A DNA stretch of 64,000 bases from Flavobacteriaceae bacterium PS02336 (lineage in GTDB: Bacteria; Bacteroidota; Bacteroidia; Flavobacteriales; Flavobacteriaceae), in contig JASCOF010000001.1 of NCBI GenBank assembly GCA_029960065.1, forward strand, positions 682,001-746,000. The letters are read 5' to 3'. This document shows positions 1 through 8,467 of the stretch, piece after piece. A program made the translations under genes and the position numbers. Position 1 is the stretch's first letter. Every line of letters starts with the position of its first letter. Under the pieces are notes generated by a model. It did no database searches, was not told the DNA's origin, and was given only the letters and a program-made list of their open reading frames with translations.

Positions 1-2
1 AC

Positions 3-473
3 AAAAATACAGGAAGACCACTTTCTAACACAGAGGGAAAATTCGAAAAATTCAGATCAAATTATATTGACGAAAGAAACGAGCCATTATTCCCATTCGG
101 ATTTGGTTTGAGCTACACGACTTTTGATTATTCAAACTTGAAAATTTCTTCTGATAAAATGAATGCATCAGGAAAATTGAAAGTAACGGTTGATGTAGCA
201 AATACTGGAAATTTTGATGGAAAAGAAACCGTTCAATTATACATTAGAGATGTAGTTGGTTCTGTAACAAGACCAGTTAGAGAACTAAAAGGTTTCCAAA
301 AAATAGCTCTTAAAAAAGGAGAGAAACAAACAGTAAGTTTTGACATTACTGTAGAGAATTTAAAATTTTATAACTCTGATTTACAATTCGTAGCAGAGCC
401 AGGGCAGTTTGATATCTTTATTGGAGGTAATTCAAATGCCGATAAGAAAGTTAGTTTTGAGTTAACTAAATAG
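3..473 (+). CDS. bglX: Glycoside hydrolase family 3 beta-glucosidase, C-terminal end (5' truncated by window)
   Basis: Only the last 156 codons are present; the frame is open from base 3 and the start lies outside the window. The sequence FPFGFGLSYTTFDY followed by a beta-rich segment ending in FDIFIGGNS is the usual junction of the GH3 C-terminal domain with its fibronectin type III-like domain in periplasmic beta-glucosidases of the BglX type. Such enzymes release glucose or xylose from the non-reducing ends of oligosaccharides. The catalytic domains are not visible, so substrate cannot be judged. It is followed by a strong hairpin terminator and then by other secreted carbohydrate-related genes, which fits the end of a polysaccharide-use cluster. 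The symbol is by family resemblance only. Confidence 0.85.
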   Translation, partial: KNTGRPLSNTEGKFEKFRSNYIDERNEPLFPFGFGLSYTTFDYSNLKISSDKMNASGKLKVTVDVANTGNFDGKETVQLYIRDVVGSVTRPVRELKGFQKIALKKGEKQTVSFDITVENLKFYNSDLQFVAEPGQFDIFIGGNSNADKKVSFELTK

Positions 474-494
474 TTGGTTTATTGATTAGTAATT

Positions 495-532
495 AGCCCT
501 TCGTGTGTTTGGTTAGCGAAGGGCTTTTTTTT
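495..532 (+). terminator. Rho-independent terminator after the GH3 gene
   Basis: A 9-bp perfect stem (AGCCCTTCG / CGAAGGGCT, 495-503 and 517-525) is followed by a run of eight T. It lies 22 bases after the GH3 stop codon. Confidence 0.9.
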
Positions 533-563
533 AGACAAAAAATCAATTTTAAAACGGAATGAG

Positions 564-1340
564 ATGAAAAATTTTAGAATAGTATGTTCATTAGTTTTTT
601 TGCTTGTTTTTTCTTTGTGTAATGCTCAGAAAAATTCAATTGTAGCACATCGCGGTGCGTGGAAAAAAAACAATCTCCCAGAAAATTCTATTGCATCATT
701 ACGACATGCGATCGACTTAAAATTGCCAGGTTCAGAATTTGATGTTTGGAGAACAGCAGACGATTCACTTGTAATTAATCATGACGCTCACTATAATAAA
801 CTGCTGATTGAAAAAACAAATTATGCCGATTTAATTGCATTTAAACTTTCTAACGGAGAAAAACTGCCGACGCTGCACGAATATATTTCGGAAGGAAAAA
901 GAAATAACAAACACACGCTTTTAGTTTGCGAAATAAAACCTTCAGAAATAAGTAAAGAAAGAGGACAAAAAACAGCTTTAATGTCTGTAGAAGTTATCAA
1001 AAAACTAAAGGCAGACAAAAATACTTGTTACATCAGTTTTGATTACGACATTCTTAAAGCAATTAGAAAAGCAGATTCAAAAACGTCTTTACAATATTTG
1101 GAAGGAAATAAATCTCCAAAAGAGGTAAAAGCAGATAAAATTAACGGTGTTGATTATCATTATTCAGTCTTTAAAAAACATCCAGAATGGATTCAAGAAG
1201 CAAAAGACAATAGAATTATCTTAAATGCTTGGACTGTAAATGAAGCTTCAGATATGGATTGGATTATAGACCACAAATTCAATTACATTACCACAAACGA
1301 ACCAGAACTTTTAAGTGAAAGATTAAAAATTAAAAAATAA
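564..1340 (+). CDS. Secreted glycerophosphodiester phosphodiesterase family protein
   Basis: The 258-residue product begins with a signal peptide (about 1-21, cleavage near CNA-Q). The GDPD signature follows: HRGAW with H29/R30, PENS, E58 and D60 in EFDVW, H73-D74 in INHD, and CEIKP with E123. These are the catalytic histidines and the metal ligands of the TIM-barrel GDPD family, which hydrolyses glycerophosphodiesters to glycerol-3-phosphate and an alcohol. Export suggests a role on phospholipid debris in the periplasm or outside. It lies between two secreted glycosidases and 28 bp upstream of the GH43 gene, so the two are probably cotranscribed. Some GDPD-like proteins in polysaccharide clusters act on other phosphodiesters, so the exact substrate is open. 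Confidence 0.85.
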   Translation: MKNFRIVCSLVFLLVFSLCNAQKNSIVAHRGAWKKNNLPENSIASLRHAIDLKLPGSEFDVWRTADDSLVINHDAHYNKLLIEKTNYADLIAFKLSNGEKLPTLHEYISEGKRNNKHTLLVCEIKPSEISKERGQKTALMSVEVIKKLKADKNTCYISFDYDILKAIRKADSKTSLQYLEGNKSPKEVKADKINGVDYHYSVFKKHPEWIQEAKDNRIILNAWTVNEASDMDWIIDHKFNYITTNEPELLSERLKIKK

Positions 1341-1368
1341 TCAGAAAACTTACTAACACCTACAAACA

Positions 1369-3288
1369 ATGAAAAAAAGATATAAACTGTTTGCATTGCC
1401 CATTTTATTTGTGGTCTTTTTTAGTCACAATCTTTTGGCACAAAAATTAGGTAAAACGGAATGGTTTGATCCTAATAGACCCGCAACAACTTTTTGTAAT
1501 CCAATTAATATTGGATACAATTATACGACTCACAATCATAATAGAATTCCAGAATCACGCCGTTCTAGTGCCGATCCTGTAATTATTACATACAAAGGCG
1601 AATATTATTTATTTGCGACGAATCAAGCAGGTTTCTTTTGGAGTAAAGACATGTCAGACTGGAATTTTGTGTATGGAAGTTTTCAAAGAGAGCCAGGTGA
1701 TGACGACCAATGTGCGCCAGCAGCATGGGTGGTAAATGACACTTTATTTTACGTAGGATCAACTTGGAAAAGAGATCATCCAATTTGGAAAACTGCAGAT
1801 CCAAAATCGGGAAGATGGACGCGTCACGTAGACAAAGCAATGTTGCCAACTTGGGATCCAGCTATTTTTCAAGACGATGACAAAAAAGTATATATGTACT
1901 ACGGTTCAAGCGGAAAATTGCCATTGGTTGGAGTAGAAGTAGATTATAATACTTGGCTTCCAAAAGGAAATCAAGCTGATTATGCAGAATTGTATAAAGC
2001 AACAGAGGTTGAGGATATTCAAAAAGTATACGGACAAGTTAAAGAAGTAGCAATTCTTGATCCATCTGCTCACGGATGGGAACGTTTTGGACCAAACAAC
2101 GATATGGAACCTGCGCCTTGGGGGAATTTCATTGAAGGAGCTTGGATGACCAAACACAACGGAAAGTATTATATGCAATATGGAGCGCCAGCAACTGAGT
2201 TTAAAGGTTATGCAAATGGTGTTCATGTAGGGAATAATCCGTTAGGACCATTTACGTACCAAAAACACAATCCGATGTCTTATAAACCAGGCGGATTCGT
2301 AATTGGAGCTGGACACGGAAATACTTTTGCAGATAATTACGGAAATTATTGGAATACGGGAACGTGCAAAATCTCTATAAAAGATCGTTTTGAGCGCCGT
2401 ATTGATATGTTTCCGGCAGGTTTTGATAAAGATGATATTATGTATTCGATCACTTCTTATGGCGATTTTCCGATCGTATTGCCAACGAGTAATCGTGATC
2501 AGACAAAAGGCGCTTCATCGGGATGGATGTTACTTTCTTATAAAAAACCGGTAACCGTTTCTTCCTCTGAAGAATGTATGGAAGTAGAAACACACAGAAT
2601 GGATAATGGAGGTAAAAAAGTATATGAGAAATTCTGTTACGGTTCTGAAAATCTTACAGATGAAAATATTCAAACCTATTGGTCGGCAAAAACGAGTAAT
2701 CCAGGAGAATGGCTTCAAATGGATTTAGGAAGACAAATGGAAATAAATGCTTTACAGATTAACTATGCCGATCATAAAGCTACTCAGTATAATAAAGCAA
2801 TGGATATTTATTATCAATACAAAATATTCATGTCTGATGATGCTGTAAATTGGACTTTGGTTGTAGACAAATCTAAAAATGATAAAGATGTTCCGCATGA
2901 TTATGTTGAGCTTACAAAATCAATCAAAGCGCGTTACATTAAAATGGAAAATATCCACAACGCTTCTGGATTGTTTGCGATTTCAGATTTTAGGGTTTTT
3001 GGAAACGGATTGGCAGCAAAACCAAAAGCAGTTGGTTCTTTCAAAGTTGATCGAAATAAAACCGATTCAAGAAATGCCATGATTTCGTGGAAAAAACAAA
3101 ATGATGCTGTCGGTTATAATATTTATTACGGAATTGAGCCAGACAAATTATATAACAGCATTATGGTTTACGGCGATAATACATATGATTTTAGAGGTTT
3201 AGATAAAGGAACGAAATATTATTTCACTATCGAGCCTTTTAATGAAAACGGTATAGGTTCAAAAAATAAGATTATCGAAGTAAAATAG
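1369..3288 (+). CDS. Secreted glycoside hydrolase family 43 protein with F5/8-type C and FN3-like domains
   Basis: This 639-residue protein has a signal peptide (about 1-24). A five-bladed propeller of the GH43 type occupies roughly residues 65-390. The expected acidic triad is visible: D69 in SADPVI, D163 in TWDPAIF and E256 in FIEGAWM. After about residue 400 there is a discoidin/F5/8 type C-like domain (LTDENIQTYWSAK, WLQMDLG, YIKMENI), then a short fibronectin type III-like domain to the end. GH43 enzymes are arabinofuranosidases, xylosidases or galactosidases; the subfamily cannot be fixed by eye. The C-terminal domains probably bind carbohydrate. No T9SS sorting domain is seen, so a periplasmic or outer-membrane location is likely. 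Confidence 0.87.
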   Translation: MKKRYKLFALPILFVVFFSHNLLAQKLGKTEWFDPNRPATTFCNPINIGYNYTTHNHNRIPESRRSSADPVIITYKGEYYLFATNQAGFFWSKDMSDWNFVYGSFQREPGDDDQCAPAAWVVNDTLFYVGSTWKRDHPIWKTADPKSGRWTRHVDKAMLPTWDPAIFQDDDKKVYMYYGSSGKLPLVGVEVDYNTWLPKGNQADYAELYKATEVEDIQKVYGQVKEVAILDPSAHGWERFGPNNDMEPAPWGNFIEGAWMTKHNGKYYMQYGAPATEFKGYANGVHVGNNPLGPFTYQKHNPMSYKPGGFVIGAGHGNTFADNYGNYWNTGTCKISIKDRFERRIDMFPAGFDKDDIMYSITSYGDFPIVLPTSNRDQTKGASSGWMLLSYKKPVTVSSSEECMEVETHRMDNGGKKVYEKFCYGSENLTDENIQTYWSAKTSNPGEWLQMDLGRQMEINALQINYADHKATQYNKAMDIYYQYKIFMSDDAVNWTLVVDKSKNDKDVPHDYVELTKSIKARYIKMENIHNASGLFAISDFRVFGNGLAAKPKAVGSFKVDRNKTDSRNAMISWKKQNDAVGYNIYYGIEPDKLYNSIMVYGDNTYDFRGLDKGTKYYFTIEPFNENGIGSKNKIIEVK

Positions 3289-3307
3289 ATTTTATTTTAT
3301 GAATATT

Positions 3308-3355
3308 AAAAAGCTCCGATTGCAAATTAAAGAATTTGCAATTGGAGCTTTTTTT
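3308..3355 (+). terminator. Terminator after the GH43 gene
   Basis: A long near-perfect stem (AAAGCTCCGATTGCAAATT against AATTTGCAATTGGAGCTTT) ends in a run of T, 20 bases after the GH43 stop. The longest open frame of the next gene begins inside this hairpin, which argues for the downstream start of the peptidase. Confidence 0.9.
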
Positions 3356-3455
3356 TGAGAAAAGGTTGAAGAAAAAGCGTTCCAACTGTCTGAAATTTTG
3401 TTCCTTTGTGAATATGCTGAATAGCAGAATAAACTCCAAAATTACTATACAAACT

Positions 3456-4847
3456 ATGAAAAAAACGATTCTTTTAACTGCCCTGGTTTTAAACGGATTG
3501 CTGTCGTCTGCTCAAACAAATGACGAAAAAAACATCAAATTATTTTATAAAAAAGCCCTTACTGAAGCAAAATGTTATTCTTGGTTAGAATATTTATCCA
3601 ACGACATTGGAGCTCGTTTGTCTGGCTCTAAAGGTGCTGCTGAAGCTGTAGAATATACAAAAAGACAATTAGAATCATTAGGACTTGATAAAGTATATCT
3701 TCAAGAAGTAATGGTGCCGCATTGGGTTCGAGGTGAAAAAGAAACAGCTTATATTTTAGACGGAAAAGTAAAAACGACTGTTCCAATCTGCGCACTAGGC
3801 GGATCTGTTGCAACGCCAAAAACAGGACTTGCTGCAGAAATAATCGAAGTAAAAGGAATTAAAGAATTAGCCGAATTAGGAGCTGATAAAGTAAAAGGTA
3901 AAATTGTTTTTTACAATAGACCAATGAACCCTGAAAACATTGAAACTTTTACTTCTTACGGAGCTTGTGTTGACCAAAGATATGCTGGTGCAAAAGAAGC
4001 TGCAAAATTAGGAGCAGTAGGAACAATTGTTCGTTCTATGAACCTTCGCTTAGACGATTTCCCGCATACAGGAGCTCAAAGTTATGGGGATTTACCAAAA
4101 TCACAATACATTCCAACAGCAGCAATTAGTACAAACGGAGCTGAATTGTTGAGTAAATCTTTAAAAGTAAATCCAGCTTTAAAGTTCTATTTCAAACAAT
4201 CATGTGAGACTTTGCCAGATGCATTGTCTTATAATGTTATTGGAGAATTAACAGGAACGGTTAACCCTGATAATATTATGGTTGTGGGTGGTCATTTAGA
4301 TTCTTGGGATTTAGCAGATGGTTCTCATGATGATGGAGCAGGAGTAGTACAGAGTATGGAAGTAATTAGAATTCTTAAAAATTTAAATTACAAACCTAAA
4401 AACACTATTCGTGTTGTTTTATTTATGAACGAAGAAAATGGTGGAAAAGGCGGTGCGAAATATGAAGAAGTTTCTAAACAAAAGAATGAAAACCACATTT
4501 TTGCTTTAGAAAGCGATTCTGGTGGATTTACTCCACGCGGATTTTCAATTGAAGCTGATGATGCTAATTTGAAAAAGATACAAGGTTTTAAAGACTTTTT
4601 TGAGCCATATTTAGTGCATAGTTTTACAATTGGACACGCAGGTTCAGACATTAGCCATTTAACCTCTAAAGCAATTGTAAAAGCAGGTTTAAAACCAGAT
4701 TCACAACGTTACTTTGATTATCACCATGCAGCAAATGATAAATTTGACGCTATTAATAAAAGAGAATTAGAGCTGGGTGCAGCAACAATGACTTCTTTGG
4801 TTTATTTAATTGACCAAACAGGAATTGAATTGCCAAAAGCGAACTAA
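3456..4847 (+). CDS. Secreted M28 family zinc aminopeptidase/carboxypeptidase
   Basis: I use the ATG at 3456, giving 463 residues, because a clean signal peptide (MKKTILLTALVLNGLLSSAQ) begins there; the 40 upstream codons run into the preceding terminator. A protease-associated-like insert spans about 120-260. The M28 catalytic core then shows GGHLDSWDLADGSHDDGAG (H280 and nearby aspartates), NEENGGKGG with the catalytic/metal glutamates, ESDSGG, and HHAANDKFD supplying the last histidine. The family removes amino acids from peptide ends using two zinc ions. The product is expected in the periplasm or outside the cell and may serve peptide scavenging. It looks monocistronic, with a terminator on each side. 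Confidence 0.9.
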   Translation: MKKTILLTALVLNGLLSSAQTNDEKNIKLFYKKALTEAKCYSWLEYLSNDIGARLSGSKGAAEAVEYTKRQLESLGLDKVYLQEVMVPHWVRGEKETAYILDGKVKTTVPICALGGSVATPKTGLAAEIIEVKGIKELAELGADKVKGKIVFYNRPMNPENIETFTSYGACVDQRYAGAKEAAKLGAVGTIVRSMNLRLDDFPHTGAQSYGDLPKSQYIPTAAISTNGAELLSKSLKVNPALKFYFKQSCETLPDALSYNVIGELTGTVNPDNIMVVGGHLDSWDLADGSHDDGAGVVQSMEVIRILKNLNYKPKNTIRVVLFMNEENGGKGGAKYEEVSKQKNENHIFALESDSGGFTPRGFSIEADDANLKKIQGFKDFFEPYLVHSFTIGHAGSDISHLTSKAIVKAGLKPDSQRYFDYHHAANDKFDAINKRELELGAATMTSLVYLIDQTGIELPKAN

Positions 4848-4866
4848 GATTTTTAAAATTAAATAT

Positions 4867-4902
4867 AAAATAGGCTGTCATTTTTTGACAGCCTATTTTT
4901 TT
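4867..4902 (+). terminator. Terminator after the M28 peptidase gene
   Basis: A 14-bp perfect stem (AAAATAGGCTGTCA / TGACAGCCTATTTT) closes on a T-rich loop and is followed by more T, 19 bases after the stop codon. Confidence 0.9.
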
Positions 4903-4914
4903 GTAATAAAAATA

Positions 4915-5005
4915 ATCCCAGAGGTATAAAATATTTATAGGATTTAATAATCGTGTTTTTAATAAAGCCCCAGAGGGGCGAGATATGTTTTAGAATAATT
5001 AAATG
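4915..5005. repeat. Degenerate intergenic repeat with a GCCCCAGAGGGGC palindrome
   Basis: Between the M28 terminator and the next gene on the other strand the sequence holds CCCAGAGGTATAAAATATTTATAG and, 50 bases on, AGCCCCAGAGGGGCGAGATATGTTTTAGAA. The two share the core CCAGAGG..(A)TAT.TTT.TAG. Short CCAGAGGGGC-type elements are common scattered repeats in Flavobacteria; here there is one good and one worn copy. Confidence 0.45.
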
Positions 5006-5024
5006 AACAATTCAAAATTTGTGC

Positions 5025-5330
5025 TTAAAGCTTCATCACAATCAAATAATAAAAAGACGTGATTGGAATATTAGAAAGTAATAATAGAATCTTTATACCA
5101 ATTTCTTTACGTTGCTGTGGTAAATGAATGAATCTGTCAGCCAAATGAATAAACATAATGAGGTTTACAATTATTGCAAACAAAGCAAACGGCCATGCAA
5201 TAACCAAAACATTCGGATTTTCATTTGAAATAATGTAGAGAACAAATAATATAGTTGTAATTATGAAAGAGCCAACTGCCAGCTCAATTGATTGTTTTTC
5301 TTTGAATGGTTTATTATCAATAGTTTTCAT
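5025..5330 (-). CDS. Small four-helix membrane protein, function unknown
   Basis: The 101-residue product is mostly hydrophobic, with about three to four membrane helices (roughly residues 15-35, 40-62, 78-98). A short loop LADRFIHLPQQRKE lies before the last helix. No enzymatic motif is visible. The gene begins 4 bp after the stop of the Coq4-like gene on the same strand, so the two are almost certainly translated from one message, and this protein may anchor or assist its partner. I do not recognise the family. Confidence 0.7.
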   Translation of the reverse strand: MKTIDNKPFKEKQSIELAVGSFIITTILFVLYIISNENPNVLVIAWPFALFAIIVNLIMFIHLADRFIHLPQQRKEIGIKILLLLSNIPITSFYYLIVMKL

Positions 5331-5334
5331 GATC

Positions 5335-5787
5335 TTAAATTTTGAAAGTTTGTTGAATAGCTATAATTGGCGTTAAAAGCATTTTTGAAAAATCTAAATA
5401 ATGAAAAGCAAGCGCATTTTTTCCGTTTTTAAATTGCTCCAAGAAGTATTTTATTCGCTTAGGATAAAATACAGTTACCGTTAAAATTACCATGTACAAA
5501 TACAAACTTCTCTTCCCGTTTCCGAACAGATAATACTGCATTCCGATTTCTTCATAAACAGAAACCCCGGTATTCGTAAGCACATGAATAATATCATGAT
5601 CCTCCAGTTTTTCCTGAATATCAAAATGATTTTTGAAAAGGAAATTTCCCAAGCCAAAACCTAAACTGTCTTCGGGATAGCTTAATAATTTGGTTTTATC
5701 AATGTTCCAAGGCTCATTTTTTTTGAAATATTTTTGATACGGTTTTTTAGAACATTCATACAATTTCTCAATTAGATAATCTCTCAT
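5335..5787 (-). CDS. Coq4-like protein (HDxxH-x11-E family)
   Basis: The 150-residue protein contains HDIIH at 64-68, followed after exactly 11 residues by E80. That is the zinc-ligand signature HDxxHx(11)E of Coq4 proteins, which act in ubiquinone biosynthesis in mitochondria and proteobacteria. The following stretch, with hydrophobic helices, fits the compact all-helical Coq4 fold; the family is normally 200 residues or more, so this is a short member. Flavobacteria are expected to make menaquinone, and no other ubiquinone gene is in view, so a role on another lipid-like or quinone substrate is likely. It heads a two-gene unit with a small membrane protein. The family call rests on the motif alone. 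Confidence 0.6.
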   Translation of the reverse strand: MRDYLIEKLYECSKKPYQKYFKKNEPWNIDKTKLLSYPEDSLGFGLGNFLFKNHFDIQEKLEDHDIIHVLTNTGVSVYEEIGMQYYLFGNGKRSLYLYMVILTVTVFYPKRIKYFLEQFKNGKNALAFHYLDFSKMLLTPIIAIQQTFKI

Positions 5788-5816
5788 AAAAGTTTTTTTA
5801 AAAGTTCTTTGAAATT

Positions 5817-5824
5817 CAAAGTTA
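5817..5824 (-). promoter_or_regulatory. -7 element for the Coq4-like gene
   Basis: On the minus strand the sequence reads TAACTTTG, a full match to the Bacteroidota -7 consensus TAnnTTTG, about 30 bases before the start codon. No clear -33 TTG is present at the usual distance. Confidence 0.4.
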
Positions 5825-5832
5825 AATGGTAA

Positions 5833-5872
5833 ATAAAAAAGCTAGAATAGTAACTTAACTAGCTTTTTATTA
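5833..5872 (-). terminator. Terminator after the YiiX-like gene
   Basis: AATAAAAAAGCTA and TAGCTTTTTATT form a 12-13 bp stem immediately after the stop codon of the upstream minus-strand gene. It separates that gene from the Coq4-like unit. Confidence 0.75.
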
Positions 5873-5873
5873 T

Positions 5874-6548
5874 TTAGTAAGTGTCGATAACAGTTTTTAA
5901 TACATCGGAATCAGCAAGATCGGAAGGAGCAACCACTTTCTCTTCTAAAGGAATATCATTTCCATAACGTTCTTTTAATATTTTTTGAACTCTTGGATCT
6001 TCCAGATTAAACTCTTTCAATTCTCTAAGTTTTGATAACTCGATTCCAGCAGCATTTTTGTAAATCTTCCAGACCAATTCAGAACAATAAATTCTATTAT
6101 CAGTCCATTCAAAATAGGCATCGTATTCTTTACCATCAAATTGCTGGCTGTAGTCTTTCATTTTTTGGAGAATATCAGGTTTCAAAATACCCTCGTTTTT
6201 CAATCTTTTAACCACATATTTACTTTCTTTTCCATGTTTAATCCAATCTTCAAGCGGCGTTAATTTCACTGGTTGAACAGCTTCAAAAACAAACCATTTT
6301 CCGTTTATATCATAGATAATACCGCAGTGCGAAAATTTAGAATTAGTGGCTATACGAACTGCTTCACATTGTTTAGATTCGGAAGTTTGAAAAATAACAT
6401 CACCATCTTTGTATTTACTCAATACTGTTTTTTCTACTTTATTTCCTGTAAAAGGATTGTTCGGAAAAACTTTTATGGAAATAAATAAAGCACATCCAAA
6501 ACTGATGATGAATGTGATAATGGGGAACAAGTATTTTTTGATTTTCAT
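5874..6548 (-). CDS. YiiX/YebB-like NlpC/P60-superfamily cysteine hydrolase
   Basis: This 224-residue protein has an N-terminal membrane or signal segment (about 7-28). It then shows the permuted papain-like pattern of the YiiX family: KDGDVIFQ (47-54), FSHCGII with the catalytic-type H74, FEAV, and YCSELV with C155. In this group the histidine precedes the cysteine, the reverse of classical NlpC/P60 enzymes. Members are thought to cleave amide or thioester bonds in cell-wall or lipid-linked substrates. Here it is probably held at the periplasmic face of the inner membrane. It is a single-gene unit bounded by hairpins. The substrate cannot be read from the sequence. Confidence 0.78.
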   Translation of the reverse strand: MKIKKYLFPIITFIISFGCALFISIKVFPNNPFTGNKVEKTVLSKYKDGDVIFQTSESKQCEAVRIATNSKFSHCGIIYDINGKWFVFEAVQPVKLTPLEDWIKHGKESKYVVKRLKNEGILKPDILQKMKDYSQQFDGKEYDAYFEWTDNRIYCSELVWKIYKNAAGIELSKLRELKEFNLEDPRVQKILKERYGNDIPLEEKVVAPSDLADSDVLKTVIDTY

Positions 6549-6592
6549 AAAGTATAATTTAAAGTACTTTGAGTTACAAAGTAAATAATAAA

Positions 6593-6627
6593 AAAAATAG
6601 CTGCCAAATAAAATGACAGCTATTTTC
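6593..6627 (-). terminator. Terminator after the outer-membrane protein gene
   Basis: The stem AAAATAGCTG / CAGCTATTTT with an A-rich flank (T-run on the minus strand) lies 20 bases after the stop codon of the barrel-protein gene. Confidence 0.8.
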
Positions 6628-6646
6628 TAAATATTATTTTGAAGTA

Positions 6647-7552
6647 TTAGATTCTAAAAATACCTCCAACAGCAATAATTCTTTGAAAATAAGTAAAGTG
6701 TTGTGAAGCTTTATCTTCATTACTTGTTGTAGTTTTAATATCCTGCATGTTGATGTAGCCACCTTTTAGCTCTCCTTGAATATAGAAATGCTTAAAAAAG
6801 GTAATGTTTAAACCCGCTTTTGCAGAAACACCATAACCTGAAACGTGAAAATCATCATGACGTTCTTTTCCCAAAAGAGTAGTATTTGTTTTTGGGTACA
6901 AAAGACCCGCTCCTAATCCTTCGGTTAAGTTAATCTGAACTTTATCAATATTTGGCAATCCAAACCATTTTGAAATATCATCAAATCTTGCCACCTCAGT
7001 ATGAACATAGTTCAAACCATCAGTATGCTCGTACATTAAAAAAGCGGGACCATTTGCAGGTACAGTACCATTGTCATAACCGCCTTCTTTAGCGCCTCCT
7101 TGAGACATATCTACAGGTCTGTTATTGTATTCACCATTGTAAATTGATCCAGGATCATCAGCAGGTAAATTGATATTTCCATTAACATTTGCAATCTGAT
7201 TTTGTGACATTACATATTTCATATGGTCAACACCAATTGTAACACTATAATGATCACTAAAAAAGTAACCTAATCTCAAATTTGTTTGAGGAATAGTCAT
7301 GTTCGCCGGATTGATATAATCAACATGCCATCCTTTTGGTTTATCATGAGCAGCCATATTTTCGACTGTAAAATTGTAATCCTTACCTCTAAAGTTTACA
7401 TCAGACTTAGAATAGCTTTCTCTATTACCGCCCCACATTACAAAGAATTTCCCTTTATTGTGAGCAGTATATTTTTGAACTGGAATTTCTTCCTGAGCGA
7501 ATGTGTTTAAAGAAACACAAGCCAGTAAGAAAAATAAAATTTTTGTTTTCAA
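6647..7552 (-). CDS. Outer-membrane beta-barrel protein, function unknown
   Basis: The 301-residue product has a signal peptide (about 1-19, FAQ). The body alternates hydrophobic and polar residues with many aromatics (GYFFSDHYSVTIGVDHM, HYFTYFQRIIAVGGIFRI) and ends in an aromatic/isoleucine strand, as expected of an outer-membrane barrel. A loop rich in Gly, Asn and Asp spans about residues 120-170. It begins 19 bp after the kdsA stop codon and probably shares its message. Pairing with an LPS-core gene suggests a role at the outer membrane, but no specific function can be assigned. Confidence 0.75.
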   Translation of the reverse strand: MKTKILFFLLACVSLNTFAQEEIPVQKYTAHNKGKFFVMWGGNRESYSKSDVNFRGKDYNFTVENMAAHDKPKGWHVDYINPANMTIPQTNLRLGYFFSDHYSVTIGVDHMKYVMSQNQIANVNGNINLPADDPGSIYNGEYNNRPVDMSQGGAKEGGYDNGTVPANGPAFLMYEHTDGLNYVHTEVARFDDISKWFGLPNIDKVQINLTEGLGAGLLYPKTNTTLLGKERHDDFHVSGYGVSAKAGLNITFFKHFYIQGELKGGYINMQDIKTTTSNEDKASQHFTYFQRIIAVGGIFRI

Positions 7553-7571
7553 AGAACTTAAGTATTATAAA

Positions 7572-8390
7572 TTAAAAGGCATTTACAGTTTTTCTAATAG
7601 CGACTAACTTATTCATTAAACCTTCAAAATAGTCTAAATGAAGCATATTAGCGCCATCGCTTTTTGCATTTGCAGGATCAAAATGCGTTTCAATAAAGAT
7701 TCCGTCTACGCCAACTGCGATACCAGCTTTAGCAACGGTTTCAATCATATCGGGTCTTCCGCCTGTAACACCAGCAGTTTGATTTGGCTGCTGTAAAGAA
7801 TGCGTTACATCCAAAACCGTAGAAGCATATTGCTGCATAGTAGGAATACCTCTAAAATCAACAATCATATCTTGGTAGCCAAACATAGTACCGCGATCAG
7901 TAACCATAACATTTTCGTTATTACAGTCTAAAACTTTCTGCACGGCATGTTTCATGCTTTCTGGACTCATAAATTGTCCCTTTTTCAAGTTTACCACTTT
8001 TCCCGTATTTGCAGCGGCAACAACAAGATCAGTCTGACGAACTAAGAAAGCAGGAATCTGCAGCACATCTACATATTGTGCGGCCATATCGGCATCTTCG
8101 TTAGTATGAATATCGGTAACAGTTGGAACATGAAAAGTTTCTGAAACTTTTCTTAAGATTTTTAAAGCTTTTTCATCACCAATTCCAGAGAAACTGTCAA
8201 TTCGAGAACGGTTTGCTTTTTTAAAAGATCCTTTAAAAACATAAGGAATCTGAAGATTGTCGGTAATACCAACTAATTTTTCAGCAATTCTAAGAGCCAT
8301 TTCTTCACCTTCGATGGCACAAGGCCCCGCTAATAAAAAGAAATTTCCGCTGTCAGTATGCTTAATTTGTGGAATATGTTGTAAATTCAT
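7572..8390 (-). CDS. kdsA: 3-deoxy-8-phosphooctulonate synthase (KDO-8-phosphate synthase)
   Basis: The enzyme condenses arabinose-5-phosphate and phosphoenolpyruvate to KDO-8-phosphate for lipopolysaccharide. Motifs include LLAGPCAIEG, KGSFKKANRSR, DIHTNEDA, LKKGQFMSPESM, TDRGTMFGYQDMIVDFRG, DVTHSLQQPN and ETHFDPANAKSDG. I use the ATG at 8390 (272 residues, MNLQHIPQIK), not the one 33 bases upstream: a -7 promoter element lies at 8411-8418, inside the would-be extension. A downstream outer-membrane protein gene follows after 19 bp. The family call is very secure. Confidence 0.96.
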   Translation of the reverse strand: MNLQHIPQIKHTDSGNFFLLAGPCAIEGEEMALRIAEKLVGITDNLQIPYVFKGSFKKANRSRIDSFSGIGDEKALKILRKVSETFHVPTVTDIHTNEDADMAAQYVDVLQIPAFLVRQTDLVVAAANTGKVVNLKKGQFMSPESMKHAVQKVLDCNNENVMVTDRGTMFGYQDMIVDFRGIPTMQQYASTVLDVTHSLQQPNQTAGVTGGRPDMIETVAKAGIAVGVDGIFIETHFDPANAKSDGANMLHLDYFEGLMNKLVAIRKTVNAF

Positions 8391-8410
8391 AATATGATTT
8401 TTTGACAGTG

Positions 8411-8418
8411 CAAAGGTA
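8411..8418 (-). promoter_or_regulatory. -7 promoter element for kdsA
   Basis: The minus strand reads TACCTTTG, a perfect TAnnTTTG match, 20 bases before the chosen start codon. No good -33 TTG is seen. Its position decides against the longer kdsA start at 8423. Confidence 0.5.
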
Positions 8419-8467
8419 GTCATGATTTATGAGTTTCAGATGAAGATTTAAGATTATTTTATGAAGC

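Noticed and set aside
3336..3455. 40-codon extension of the M28 peptidase
   Set aside because: It begins inside the preceding terminator hairpin and would mask the signal peptide.
8391..8423. 11-codon extension of kdsA
   Set aside because: A promoter -7 element lies within it, so the transcript would not include the upstream ATG.
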